Positions 11,301-25,800 of a stretch of DNA of 64,000 nt are shown piece after piece. Source of the DNA: Berberis thunbergii (taxonomy: Eukaryota; Streptophyta; Magnoliopsida; Ranunculales; Berberidaceae). The position numbers and the translations under genes are program-made. Positions within the stretch are counted from its first letter, which is position 1; the number at the start of each line of letters is the position of its first letter. A model generated the notes under the pieces. That model worked only from the letters and a program-made list of their open reading frames with translations, searched no databases and was not told the origin of the DNA. Where the stretch lies: the NCBI GenBank assembly GCA_003290165.1, contig QNQO01000523.1, positions 62,001-126,000 on the forward strand, in the 5' to 3' direction.

Positions 11301-14300
11301 TCATTCTTGCTCGTACTCATCCATTCGCCATAATATGTTAAAATATCGATAAGAATGCAAGTATTTTGAAAATAGACACGGGAATCCAAGGATAATCATG
11401 GAACATGCTTGCTTAGAACTTGTTCGGACCATAATCGGATGCTCCATACACATTTTGCGAAACTACCCGTGTAATCTTGCTCGTACTCTTCCATTCTCCA
11501 TAATATGGTGAAATATCCATAAGAATGCAAGGATTTTGAAAATAGACACAGGTACCAAAAGTTAGTCACGAGAAATGCAAGGTCAGACCTTGCTTGGACA
11601 ATAATCAGCTGCTCCACACACATTCGGGGAAACTACCCATGCATTCATGCACATACTCATCCATTCGACATAATATGGAAAAATAGCCCACAAAATGCAA
11701 GGATTTTGAAAATAGACATGGGAATCCAAAGATAGTCATGGGACATGCATGCTAAGACCTTGCTCGTACCATAATCGGATGCTACGTGCACATTCGAGCA
11801 AACTACCCGTGCATTCTTGCTCATACTCATCCATTCGCCATAATTTCAAAAATAACCCTATAAATGAAAGGATTTTGAAAATAGACACAGGAATCCAAAG
11901 ATTATCAGGGGACATGCATTCTCCGACGTTGCTTGGACCATAATTGAATGCACCTTGCACATTTGGGCAAATTACATGTGCATTCTTGCTAGTATTCACC
12001 TATTTACCACAATAAGGTAAAATGGCCATCAGAATGCAAGGATTTTGAAAATAGAAATGGGAATCCCAAGATAGTCACGGGAAATGCATGCCTAGACTTT
12101 GCTCAAACCATAATCGGATGCTCCATGCACATTCGGGCTAACAACCCGTTCATTCTTGCTCGTACTCATCCATTCGCCATAATATGGTAAAATAGCGATA
12201 ACAATGCAAGTATTTTGAAAATAGACATGAGAATCCCAAAATATTTACGGGACATGCATGCTCAGACCTTGCTCGGACCATAAACGGAAGTGACTTGCAC
12301 TTTTACTTGTGCATTCTTGCTCACATTCATCCATTCGCCATAATATGAAAAAAATAGCCCTATGAATGAAATGATTTTGAAAATAGAAACGAGAATCCAA
12401 AGATTCTCAGGGGACATGCAATCTCAAACCTTGCTTGGACCATAATCGAATGCTCCCTGCACATTCGGGCAAACTACCCGTTCATTCTTGCTTGTACACA
12501 TCCATTCGCCATAATATGGAAAAATAGCCCTACGAATACAAGGATTATAAAAATAGACACGAGATTCCAAAGTTAATCATGGGATATGCATGCTCAGACC
12601 GTAATCGGATGCTCCTGGCACATTTTGGGAAACTACCCGTGCATTCTTGCTCGTACTCTTCCATTCTCCATAATATGGTAAAATTGCCTGAAAAATGCAA
12701 GGATTTTCAAAATAGCACAGGAATCAAAAGGTAGCCACGACACATTCATGCTCAGATGTTGCTTGGAACATGATCAGATGCTCCATGCACATTCGGGCAG
12801 ACCACCCTTGCATTCTTCCTCATACTCATCCATTCGACAAAATATCAAAAAATAGCCCTAAGAATGCAAGGATTTTGAAAATAGTGACGGGAAATGCATG
12901 CTCAGACCTTGCCCGAACCAAAATCGGATGCTCCAAACACATTTGGGCAAACTACCCGTGCATTCTGGCTCGTACACATCCATTCACCATAATATTGTAA
13001 AACAGCACTAAGAATGCCAAGATTTTGATAATAGACACAAGAATCCAAAGATAATCACGGGACATGCGTGTTTAGACCTTGTTCAGACCATAATCGGATG
13101 CTCCATACACATTTTGGGAAACTCTCCGTGCATTCTTGCTCGTACTCTTCCATTCTCCATAATTTAGTAAAAATAGCCATAAGAATGCAAGAATTTTGAA
13201 AATAGACACATGAATTAAAAGATAGACACGGGACATACATGCTCAGACCTTGCTTTGACCATAATCCGATGCTCCATACACATTCGGGCAAACTACCCAT
13301 GCATTCTTGCTCATAGTCATCCATTCGACATATTAAGGTAAAACAGTTCTAACAAAGCATGGATTTTGAAAATAGACCCGTGAATTTAAAGATAGTCACA
13401 GGACATGCAAGCTCAGACCTTGCTTGGACTATAATCCGATGCTCCATCCACATTCGGGCAAACTACCCTTGCCTTCTTGCTCGTACTCATCCATTCGCCA
13501 TAATACAATAAAATAGCCATAATAATGCAAGGATTTTAAAAATTGACACGGGAATCCAAATATAGTCACGGGAGATGCATGCTTAGACCTTGCTCGGACC
13601 ATAATCGGATGCACCTTACACTTTCGGGCAAACTACCCATGCATTCTTGTTAATACTCATCCATTCTCCATAATATGGAGAAATAGCCCTATGAATGCAT
13701 GGATTTTGAAAATAGACTCGGGAATCCAAAGATTGTCAGAGGACATGCATTTTCAACCTTGCTTAGACCATATCGAATGCTCCTTGCGCATTTACCATAA
13801 CATTGAAAAATGGCATTAAGAATGCATGGATTTTGAGAATAGACACAGGAATCCCAATATAGTCATGGGAAATGCATGCTCAAATCTTGCTCGGACCATA
13901 ATCGGATGCTCCATGCACATTCAGGCAAACTACCCGTTCGTTCTTGCTCGTACTCATCCATTCGCCATAATATGGAAAAATAGCCCAACGAATGCAAGGA
14001 TTATAAAAATAGACACGAGAATGCAAAGATAATCACAAGATATGCATGCTCAGACCCTGCTCAGACCGTAATCGAATGCTCCTGGCACATTTTGGGAAAC
14101 TACCCGTGCATTCTTGCTCGTACTCTTCCATTCTACATAATATGATAAAATTGCCTGAAGAATGCAAGGATTTTAAAAATAAAGACAGGAATCAAAAGGT
14201 AGTCATGACACATGCATGCTCAGACGTTGCTTGGAACATGATCAGATACTCCATGCACATTCGGGAAAACCACCCTTGCATTCTTGCTCAAACTCATCCA

Positions 14301-17300
14301 TTCGACAAAATATGGAAAAATAGACCTAAGAATGCAAAGATTTTGAAAATAGACACGAGAATCCAAAGATAGTCACGGGACATGCATGTTCAAACCTTGC
14401 TCGAACCATAATCAGATGCTTCTTGCACATTCAGGCAAACTACCCGCCCATTCTTGCTCGTACTCATCCATTCACCATAATATGGTAAAATAACCATAAT
14501 AATGCAAGGATTTTTAAAATAGACATGGAATCCAATATATTGTCAATAGACATGCATGCTAAGACAATAATCAGATGCGCCATGCACTTTCGGGCAAACT
14601 ACCTGTACATTCTTTCTCATACTCATCCATTCGCCATAATATGGAAAAATCGCACAATCAATGCAAGGATTTTGAAAATAGACGCAGGAATAAAAGGATT
14701 GACGGGGGACATGCATGCTCATACCTTGCTCGGACCATAATCAGACACTTTATGCACATTCCGACAAACTGGCCGTGCATTCTTGCTCAAACTACTCCTT
14801 TCACCATAAAATCAAAAAATAGCCCGGTGAATGCAAGGATTTTGAAAATAGACACGGGAATCCGAAGATAGTCACGGGACATGCATACTCAGACCTTGCT
14901 CTAACCATAATCGGATGCTCGATGCACATTCAGGCAAATTACCCGTTCATTATTAGTCACGGCACATGCATTCTTAGACCTTGTTCAGACACTAACCGGA
15001 TGCTCCTGTCACATTCGGGGAAACTACCAGTGCGTTCTTGCTCGTACTAATCCGTTCTCCATAATATGGTAAAATAGCCATAAGAATGTAAGAATTTTTA
15101 AAATAGACACGAAAATCCAAAGATAATCTCGGAACATGTATGCTTATACCTTGCTCAAACCATAATCAGATGCTCTATGCACATTCAGGCAAATTACCAG
15201 TGCATTTTTGCTCATACTCATCCATTCGACATAATATGGAAAAACAACCCTAAGGATGCAATGATTTTGAAAATAGACATGAGAATTCAAAGATAGTCAC
15301 GGGACATGCATGCTGAGACCATCATCGGAAGCGCCTTTTATATTCGGGGAAACTACCCGTGCATTCTTGCTCATACTAATCCATTAACCATATTATGGAA
15401 AAATAGCCTTATGAATGCAAGCATTTTGAAAATAGATAAGGGAATCCAATGATTGTCATGGGACATGCATTCTTAGACCTTGCACGGACCATAATCGGAT
15501 GCTCCAGGCACATTCGGCCAAACTACCCATGCATTCTTGCTCGTAGTCATCTATTCGCCATAATATGGTAAAATAGCATTAAGAATGCAAGGATTTTTAA
15601 AATAGACACAAGAATCCAAAGATAGTCACGGGACATACATGCTTAGACCTTGCTACCCATGATTTATTACTCATATGATATTCACCATAATATAGTAAAA
15701 TAGCCATAATAAAGCAAGGATTTTGATAATAGACACGGAAATCAAAATATAGTCATGGGGGATACATTCTCAAACCTTGCTTGGACCATTTTCGGATACT
15801 CCAAGCACATTCGGGCAAACTACCGGTGCATTTTTGCTCGTATTTATCCATTCACCATAATATGGTAAAATAGCCCTACGAGTGCAAGGATTTTGAAAAT
15901 AGACTCGGGAATCCAAAGATAGTCACGGGACGTGCATGCTCAGACCTTGCTAGGACCATAATCAGATACTCCATGCACATTCGGGAAACTACTCGTGCAT
16001 TCTTGCTCGTACTAATCCATTCACCATAAAATGAAAAAATAGCCTTGTGAATGCAAAGGTTTTGAAAATAGACATGGGAATCCAAAGATAGTCACGGGAC
16101 ATGCATGCTCAAACCATGCTCTGACCATAATCGGATGCTCCATGCACATTTAGGCAAACTACCCGTTCATTCATTCTCGTCCTCATTCATTCGCCATAAT
16201 ATGGTATAATAGCGATAAAAATGCAAGGATTTTGAAATAAGACAGGGGAGTCCAAAGACAGCCACGAAACATGCATGCTAAGACCTTGATCGTACCATAA
16301 TTGGATGATTCATGCACATTCGGGCAAATTACCCTGTTCATTCTTTCTCGTAATCATCCATTCGACATAATATAGTAAAGTGGAGATAAGAATGCAAGGA
16401 TTTTGAAAATAGACATGGGAATCCAAAGATAGTCACGGGGCATGCACGCTCAGACCTTGCTCGCACCATAATCGGATGCTACATGAACATTCGGGCAAAC
16501 TGCTCGTTCATTCTTGCTCGTATTCATCCATTCGCCATAATATAGTAAAATAGTGATAAGAATGCAAGTATTTTGAATATAGGCACAGGAATCCGAAGAT
16601 AGTCACGGCGCATGCATTCTTAGACCTTGTTCAGACTCTAATCAGATGCTCCTGTCACATTCGGGGAAACTACCAGTGCGTTCTTGCTCGTACTAATCCG
16701 TTCTCCATAATATGGTAAAATAGCCATAAGAATGCCAGGATTTTTAAAATAGACACTAAATCCAAAGATAATCTTCAAACATGTATGTTTATACCTTGCT
16801 CGAACCATAATTAGATGCTCTATGCACATTCAGGCAAATTACCAGTGCATTTTTGTTCATACTCATCTATTCAACATAATATGGAAAAACAGCCCTAAGG
16901 ATGCAATGATTTTGAAAATACACATGAGAACTCAAAGATAGTCACGGGACATGCATGCTGAGACCAACATCTGATGCGCCTTTTACATTCGGAGAAACTA
17001 CCCGTACATTCTTGCTCTTACTAATCCATTCACCATAATATGGAAAAATAGCCTTATGAATGCAAGCATTTTGAAAATAGATAAGAGAATCGAATTATTG
17101 TCACGAGACATGCATTCTTAGACCTTGCACGGACCATAATCGGATGCTTCAGGCACATTCGGTCAAACTACCCGTGCATTCTTGCTCGTAGTCATCTATT
17201 CGCCATAATATGGTAAAATAGCATTAAGAATGCAAGGATTTTTAAAATAGACACAAGAATCCAAAGATAGTCACAGGACATGCATGCTCAGACCTTTCTA

Positions 17301-20300
17301 CTCATGCTTTCTTGCTCATATGATATTCATTATAATGTAGTAAAATAGCCATAATAAAGCAAGAATTTTTATAATAGACATGGAAATCCAAATATAGTCA
17401 TGGGGCATACATTCTCAAACCTTGCTCGGACCATTTTCGGATACTCCAAGCACATTCGGGCAACCTACCGGTGCATTTTTGCTCGTATTTATCCATTCAC
17501 CATAATATGGTAAAATAGCTCTACGAATGCAAGGATTTTGAAAATAGACCCGGGTATCCAAAGATAGTCACAGGACGTGCATGTTCGACCTTGCCCGGAC
17601 CATAATCAGATACTCCATGCACATTCGGGCAAACTACTCGTGCATTCTTGCTCATACTATTCCATTAACCATAAAATTAAAAAATAGCCTTGTGAATGCA
17701 AAGATTTTGAAAATAGACACGGGAATCCAAAGATAGTCACGGTACATGCATGCTCAGACCATGATCGGATGCTCCATGCACATTTAGGCAAACTACCCGT
17801 TCATTCTTGCTCGTCCTCATCCATTCACCATAATATGGTATAATAGCGATAAAAATGCAAGGATTTTGAAAATAGACACGGAAATCCAAAGATAGTCACG
17901 AAACATGCATGCTCAGACCTTGATCGTACCATAATCGGATGTTCCATGCACATTCGGGCAAATTACCCGTTCATTCTTGCTCGTAATCATCCATTCGACA
18001 TAATATAGTAAAATAGCCATAAGAATGCAAGGATTTTAAAAATAGACACGGGAATCCAAAGATAGTCACGGGACATGCATGCTCAGACCTTGCTCGTACC
18101 ATAATCGGATGCTCCATGCACATTCGGGCAAACTACTCGTTCATTCTTGCTCGTATTCATCCATTCGCCATAATATGGTAAAATAGAGATAAGAATGCGA
18201 GTATTTTGAATATAGGCACAGGAATCCAAAGTTAGTCACGGCAAATGCATTCTTAGACCATGTTCAGACACTAATCGGATTCTTCTGTCACATTCGGGGA
18301 AACTACCAGTGCGATCTTGCGCGTACTAATCCGTTCTCCATAATATGGTAAAATAGCCATAAGAATGCCAGGAATTTTAAAATAGACACGGAAATCCAAA
18401 GATAATCTCGGAACATGTATGCTTATACCTTGCTCGGACCATAATAAAATGCTCTATGCACATTCATGTAAATTACCAGTGCATTTTTGCTCATACTCAT
18501 CCATTCAACTTACTTTGGAAAAACAGCCCTAAGGATGCAATGATTTTGAAAATAGACATGAGAACTCAAAGATAGTCACGGGACATGCATGCTGAGACCA
18601 TCATCGGATGCGCCTTTTATATTCGGAGAAACTACCCGTGCATTCTTGCTCGTACTAATCCATTCACCATAATATGAAAAAATAGCCTTATGAAAGCAAG
18701 CATTTTGAAAATAGATAAGAGAATCCAAGGATTGTCATGAGACATGCATTCTTAGACCTTGCACGGACCATAATCGGATGCTTCAGGCACATTCGGCCAA
18801 ACTACCCGTGCATTCTTGCTCGTAGTCATCTATTTTCCGTAATATGGTAAAATAGCATTAAAAATGCAGGAATTTTTAAAATAGACATAGGAATCCGAAG
18901 ATAGTCACGGGACATGCATGCTCAAACCTTTCTACCCATGCTTTCTTGCTCATATGATATTCACCATAATATAGTAAAATAGCCATAATAAAGCAAGGAT
19001 TTTGATAATAGACACGGAAATCCAAATATAGTCATGGGGCATACATTCTCAAACCGTGCTCGGACCATTTTCGGATACTCCAAGCAAATTCGGGCAAACT
19101 ACCGGTGCATTTTTGCTCATACTTATCCATTCACCATAATATGGTAAAATAGCCCTACGAATGTAAGGATTTTTAAAATAGACCCGGGAATCCAAATATA
19201 GTCACGGGACATGCATGCTTACACCTTGCTCGAACCTTAATCAGATATTCCATGCACATTCGGGCAAACTACTCGTGCATTGTTGCTCGTACTAATTCAT
19301 TCACCATAAAATGAAAAAATATCCTTGTGAATGCAAAGATTCTGAAAATAGACACGGGAATCCAAAGATAGTCACGGGACATGCCTTCTTAGACCATAAT
19401 CGGATGCTCCATGCACATTCAGGCAAACTACCCGTTCATTCTTGCTCGTCCTCATCCATTCGCCATAAAATGGTAAAATAGCGATAAAAATGCAAGGATT
19501 TTGAAAATAGACATGGGAATCCAAAGATAGTCACGAAATATGCATGCTCAGACCTTGATCATACCATAATCGGATGTTCCATGCACATTCGGGCAAATTA
19601 CCCCTTTATTTTTGCTTGTAACCATCCATTCGACATAATATAGTAAAATAGCGATAAGAATGCAGGGATTTTGAAAATAGACACGGGAATCCAAAGATAG
19701 TCACGGCACATGCATGCTCAGACCTTGCTCGTACCATAATCGGATGCCCCATGCACATTCGGGCAAACTACTTGTTCATTCTTGCTCGTATTCATCCATT
19801 CGCCATAATATGGTAAAATAGCGATAAGAATGCAAGTATTTTGAATATAGGCACAGGAATCAAAAGATAGTCACGGCACATTCATTCTTAGACCTTGTTC
19901 AGACACTAATCGGATGCTCCTGTCACATTCGGGGAAACTACCAGTGCGTTCTTGCTCGTACTAATCCGTTCTCAATAATATGGTAAAATAGCCATAAGAA
20001 TGCCAGGATTTTTAAAATAGACACTGAAATCCAAAGATAATTTCGGAACATGTATGCTTATACCTTGCTCTTACCATAATTAGATGCTCTATGCACATTC
20101 AGGCAAATTACAAGTGCATTTTTGCTCATGCTCATCCATTCAACATAATATGGAAAAATTGCCCTAAGGATGCAATGATTTTGAAAATAGACATGAGAAC
20201 TCAAAGATAGTCACGGGACATGCATCCTGAGACCATCATCGGATACGCGTTTTATATTCGGAGAAACTACCCGTGCATTCTTGCTCGTACTAATCCATTC

Positions 20301-21330
20301 ACCATAATATGGAAAAATAGCCTTAGGAATGCAAGCATTTTGAAAATAGATAAGAGAATCCAATGATTGTCACCAGACATGCATTCTTAAACCTTGCAAG
20401 GACCATAATCGGATGCTCCAGGCACATTCTTGCTCGTAGTCATCTATTTGCCATAATATGGTAAAATAGCATTAAGAATGCAAGGATTTTTAAAATAGAC
20501 ACAAGAAACCAAAGATAGTCACGGGACATGCATGCTCAGACCTTTCTACCCATGCTTTCTTGCTCATATGATATTCACCATAATATAGTAAAATAGCCAT
20601 AATAAAGCAAGGATTTTGATAATAGACACGGAAATACAAATATAGTCATGGGGCATACATTCTCAAACCTTGCTCGGACCATAATCGGATTCTCAATGCA
20701 CATACGGGCAAACTACCAGTGCATTCTTGCTCGTACTCGTCCATTCACCATAATATGGTAAAATAGCCCTACAAATGCAAGAATTTTGAAAATAGACATG
20801 GGAATCCAAAGGTAGTCATGGGACATACATTCTCAGACCTTGCTCGAACCTTTATTGAATGTACCATGCACATTCTGGCAAACTACCGGTTCATTCTTGC
20901 TCGTCCTCATCCATTCACCATAATATGGTAAAATAGAAAAAAGAATGCAAATATTTTGAAAATACACACGGGAATCAAAAGATAGTCACGGCACATGCAT
21001 GCTTAGACCTTGTTCGGACCATAATCGAGTGTTCCTGGCACATTCGGGGAAACTACCCGTGCATTCTTGCTCGTACTCATCCATTCACCATAATATGGTA
21101 AAAGAGCCCTAAGAATGCAAGGATTTTGACAATAGACATGGGAATCCAAAGATAGTCTCAGGACATGCATGCTCAGACCATAATCGGATGCTCCAGGCAC
21201 ATTCGGGGAAACTACTCGTGCATTCTTGCTCATACTCATCAATTATCCATAATATGGTAAAATACCCATAAAATGCAAGGATTTTGAAAATAGACACAGG
21301 AATCCAAAGATAGTCACTGGACATACATTC
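11301..21330 (+). repeat. Satellite block 2, 170-bp monomers
   Basis: About 59 monomers of the same satellite and orientation as block 1. Exact spacing of 170 bp is seen, for example, between 'agtcacg' anchors at 17891, 18061 and 18231. Monomer variants include a form with 'cctggcacattttgggaaac' (7310, 12610 and 14078 regions), which is shared with block 1, so the blocks were once one array. The array ends abruptly at 21330, inside 'gacatacattc'. Confidence 0.9.
14980..20690 (+). repeat. Higher-order repeat of about 1.63 kb
   Basis: Within block 2 the monomers recur as a multi-monomer unit. The variant 'tgcgttcttgctcgtactaa' begins at 15031, 16677, 18310 and 19945 (steps 1646, 1633, 1635). 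A shortened monomer with 'tcatatgatattca' begins at 15671, 17316, 18950 and 20564 (steps 1645, 1634, 1614). Each unit holds about ten monomers, one of which lacks roughly 45 bp. About 3.5 units are present, flanked by non-periodic monomers. This is the architecture usual for homogenised centromeric satellites. Confidence 0.85.
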
Positions 21331-22207
21331 TTTTTGAAATGGGTAAAAGCGATTACCAACATGTCGTCGTTGCAACCGTCAATCAGAGCTCGTAGTTGAA
21401 ATGAGTGACATACTCTTTGGGGGTCTCGCCCAGCTTTTGTTTAAGACTCAACAAGTAGTGAGGCCTTTTTATATTTCTCTAGCTCCTCATGAATCTTGTG
21501 ATTAATTCCTTAAGACCTAAAACAAATAGATGTATCTTGGTTGAAAATTGTGGAACTAGGTTAGTGCAACCTTATTCAGGCTGGTGGAAAATTTTGGCAC
21601 AAGATAACCTTTGAACTTTTTTTAAGTGCCATCACATGATGATAATGGCACAAATGGTCTGACGGATCAGATGTTCCATCATAGAACTTGAACTTCGGCG
21701 GGATGAACTTATTTGGAAGTAAGGCGCTTATGATCTCCTTCGAGAACGAAGGGATGATAAGACCATACAAGATGTTTGAATTGGTTGCCGCCAATCGAAG
21801 TAGGTTCCTGACCGTGGTGGGGTTTGTTATAGGAGCATGATCCCCAAGATCTTCGATGTCCCTTAGGTTGTCCTGTCAGTCGATTCTTTGATCCTCCGTT
21901 GGAAGGTTTTCACTTTCATGGATGTGATATTGGGCATCCTCTTTGGTGTGGGATCTCCTCGGATCTCCACTGTCTTCATTCGGTTTTGTCAATCCTGAGC
22001 GAGTCTCTCTACTACTCATGCTAGATGATCCATATGAACTAAAATCTAGTTTATGTGAGGATCAGTCGTGGCTCTGTAGCGGCTGGGCTATGTGACTACT
22101 CTACCCATTTGGTTGGGTCGATTCGACCATGCCGATGGGGCTTCTCTGGTCGGAAGGTTGTCTGGTTTATCATTGTTGAATGCTCGAGATATGGTGTTGG
22201 TGACCAT
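21331..22207 (-). pseudogene. Element H, Tat-like gag fragment
   Basis: Capsid part of a Ty3/gypsy gag on the minus strand. The clearest stretch (21794 to 21576) reads 'PSFSKEIISALLPNKFIPP', then 'YDGTSDPSDHLCHYHHVMAL', the conserved gag motif of the Tat/Ogre group. Downstream, in another frame, it continues with 'KQKLGETPKEYVTHFN' and 'LIDGCNDD', matching the gag of elements A and B ('LIDGCNDDT'). A likely start is the ATG at 22207-22205. Several frameshifts and stops are present. The fragment is cut at 21331, where it abuts the satellite. Confidence 0.75.
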
Positions 22208-22276
22208 TTCTTGATGTTTTATTCAACTTAGAAAGAACTTTGTATGCTCTTTTAAGGGAAAACTTACTGTAGTTTT

Positions 22277-22295
22277 CTCCACGGACAACGCCAAA
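22277..22295 (-). other. Primer-binding site of element H
   Basis: On the minus strand TTTGGCGTTGTCCGTGGAG sits between the LTR and gag, in the same place as 'tttggcaccgtccgtgggg' in element A. This is the typical Tat-group PBS region; I could not assign the primer tRNA. Confidence 0.6.
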
Positions 22296-22296
22296 C

Positions 22297-22870
22297 TAAT
22301 GTGTTCAGATCTGTCCTCATTGATCCCGATGATATCTAACCTGCAAAAATGAGCAGCGGTAAGCCCAGAACAACAATTGTGGTGGCTAAAGGTACTCTGA
22401 TGCTTAAGTCAGATATCGATTCGAGAAAGAATTGAGACTGTATATAAATTGCAGTGTGTATACTTGCGTATCTTTCTTCCTCTTTTTACCGACTCTTATA
22501 GCTAGTGTTCCCTCCCCAACGTTTCCTATGAGCAAGGGCGTGATTGAGGGAGGAGATTTCTCATAAGATCTTACCTGTGTGTGACTGAGTTCTTCGACAA
22601 TTGGCTCTATTTAAGACCCAATGCTTGATTGGGCTAGAGCACATTTCACATGAATAGATCTCGGGCCTATGACAGCTTTGAGATTCACTTTTTGGGCCAT
22701 ATTGTCCTGCGCCAAAAAATAAGACCCGTGCTTCTAGGGCTTGCGTGTCTTTGATTTGGTCGCCTGATTTATAGGATGAATAGTAGTCTTGTGCATGGGT
22801 TTGCGCTAAATCCTTTAGGGTTAGTCCATGCCACGTGTACGACTGTGATTAAGTGACTGTTTGATGTCTC
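22297..22870 (-). mobile_element. Element H, 5' LTR (minus strand)
   Basis: About 575 bp between the PBS and the LTR of element G. Its core ('actctgatgcttaagtcaga', 'cccaatgcttgattgggcta') recurs at 57263-57677 as the 3' LTR of another H-like copy. The outer boundary is ambiguous by five bases ('tatca') because it overlaps the expected TGTCA of the adjacent LTR. Confidence 0.65.
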
Positions 22871-25800
22871 TATCACGCCTTGATTTTCAAGAAAATGAAA
22901 ATTCTTATATCAATGTAGGATTATCTGTATTCCCCAAATTCAAAATGTGAAATTCAATAAAAGAATAACATTTAAAAACAACATCTGATACAATTTAATA
23001 ATTGAAACAAATGATAAAAAAAATAAAAACTCTGACCAGAAAACTCTTTAGAAACAATTCACCCCGAACTTTAGAAATTTTCAATGGTTGCGCACAAAGT
23101 CCTTAACCTGGATGGCTAATTGGCTATGTTTCAATAAGAATGTACCAAAAAAACATGGACTTACTTGAGTTAGCAATGTAGCTATTATGAGTATCTTCAT
23201 TGATAGTAAATTAAATAAGTTTACATACAATAACATGAATAACAACGAATAAACATGTAGTTCCTCAACGAGGCAAACATGTCATCAAATTAAGTTTCTA
23301 TCCTATTTAATGTAAATATTTATTTACTTATACTTATGTTGTAGAGTTTGACTATGACAAGTCTGACCTGCAGAATTAGTAGATTTGTCATCCTACACTG
23401 AACAATTAGAAATAAGTAGATAGAAATTCAAAATTTCTTACTATGTCAAAATTTTGTGATTTCTGACCAAACTAGTCAGAATTTGAGAAAACTCAAAGAT
23501 TAAAAAGTGTTCATACCATCGTCCTTTACTAAAACATGCGAAACTAAGTAATTAAAGCAATCAAAATGCCAAATTCTTAGACTGTCCAGTTTATCTAAAA
23601 TCTGAATAACTCACTGTAATTGCAAAATTTCAGAAAAATCGTTCAAAATTGTGTCTTTCACTTGACTACAAAAATTCCTACCAAACTAAATTCCACATTT
23701 ATTCTCAACTTATCAACTAACACTTTCATGTCCATACCTTATTTGTCTTAAACAAATTATTCTTATTATTAGAGAATTGAGTGCTTAGACTATACCATAC
23801 TCGCACCACCTCCAAGTTGAACATACATGCCCGTATGCCACTCTCAAATAAAAGAGAACTTCTTTGTCATCCATGTCTAAGTGGGGACACAACACATACG
23901 GACATGCATCACCAGATACTCCTAACTATATGAGTAACATAAAAGCCACACTTGGGCTATATATCATTGCCCATAAGTCACGACACATTTTTATGGATAA
24001 ATATCAAGCCTCTTTCAGGCAATACAAAACCACCACCTTTCCGCAAGACCCAACTTGAAGGTTATTTAATTTTTTTTATAAGAAATGGGTGCCCTACTTC
24101 ACAAGACTCGATCCCAAGGTTACATAGTTTCTCTATAGAAAAGGGGAAATCATAAACAAAAAAAGGTGTGGTGGTTCTAAGTTATTCAATTTCAGGTAAT
24201 TAAAGTTTAAGGAATTAAAGTTGATCAGTATATATCAAAATTATTTAACAATGCACTTGGTCATTCATAAATAAATTCACTCATTCTTTTGAATAAACAT
24301 ATTATTTGACCCATGGTTAATCATAAATAAGTCTACCGCAATAACCATCAATTCCAATGATAACATGACACGAGTTTTATTATATACTTTGCATAATGAA
24401 TACCACCACATGTAAATATCATGCTACCAACACATAGAATATATATGCAAACCAATATATGATTAATGAAATTTTTAATAAGTAACACACACCAAATATC
24501 TACACAAATGCATTATGGATATATTGCACCATTGACATAATTTCAATATGACTTAGTAAGCACAAGCATTTATTACATGTTGATAATCATGTCACACTAG
24601 CTTCACCTACATAGGCATGAATTTGCACATTTATCATCCACTGTATATAAGTTGTAATCCCAAAATAACTGGTTTAACAATGTCATCAAACACGAAGAAA
24701 ATGTTCTTCTAATCACATAATAGCAATATATAATTTTGTCTACTATAACATCAAACAATATCAATAATTAATGGCCATTTATATATTAAATGTGGTATAA
24801 AACTAAAGAGATACACATGGCATAGCTTCAAATATAGCATGCATTCATGAAAAAATAAATAATCTATTAATGTGATAAACCATTTTTTAAATCAAATTTT
24901 AATTAAATTATTATTAAGCATATTATTAAAAGTGTGAAAAATACTCAATAAATTCTACGGAATTTTTTATATATAATACCCATCATAGGTGAGTATGACA
25001 TATGTTTCGATTTCATTCACAGATAAGGCAAAGAACCCCACAAATTTTTTTTTTGCAAAAATTAGGATTTCTAAAATCCGACCACTAGGTGTTTTCTAGG
25101 CCTCGAGGAAAATATAACCGCGGATAGACTCTAAACCATATTATGTTTTTCGTATGTGTTGTGAATCTACATATTTTATTTGAAAGTATCTTGATCACTG
25201 GAAGATCTTGACCCAATAAAACAACTAAGACTAAGCACAATTGTCTTGTATTACGGGATTTAGATAGAAAATTTCATGTGAAAATAAAATTTCAGACTTG
25301 TATATGTATTAAACTCTAACCCTAATTCTTAGATTAATCTAATAAAAATAAAATAGAACGAAGAAAAACTCACATGTGCTTTTCATTCTTTTCTTCCTTC
25401 TTCTTCTATTTTCTCTTCTCTTGCTTTTGTTCTTCGCTTCTTATTGGTTCATTTGTTATTTTTTCACAAACTATGTATGACGGGAGAATAATAGCCCTCA
25501 TCCAATGTAACCCAAAGAGATATAAACCCTACAAGATTAGGGTTTTAAATTCAAAGTGGTATTGGCATTTTTTTTTCTAATAACCCAATCATAAAATAAT
25601 TAATAAATTAAGGCATGTCAGTTATAATATTAGACTAATTAAAAAGTAGGATCATTACATTATATACTCCTTACTTGAAATCTCATCCCGCGATTCGGAA
25701 GGTAAGAGATAAATGAATTTCGAAAACACACAAGGTGAACAAATAATATTTTAAAAAATTCAACTCGAATAGAAAGAATCATGTCTTATATTACTAGAGA

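Noticed and set aside
5828..21330. Regularly spaced short repeats resembling a CRISPR array
   Set aside because: The whole 170-bp unit is repeated, with no unique spacers, in a plant-type context.
11301..21330. CENP-B box in the satellite
   Set aside because: The closest stretch, 'attcgggcaaactacccg', lacks the required CGGG half at the right spacing.
11396..21375. Similar open frames in satellite block 2
   Set aside because: Same reason; translation products of a non-coding satellite.
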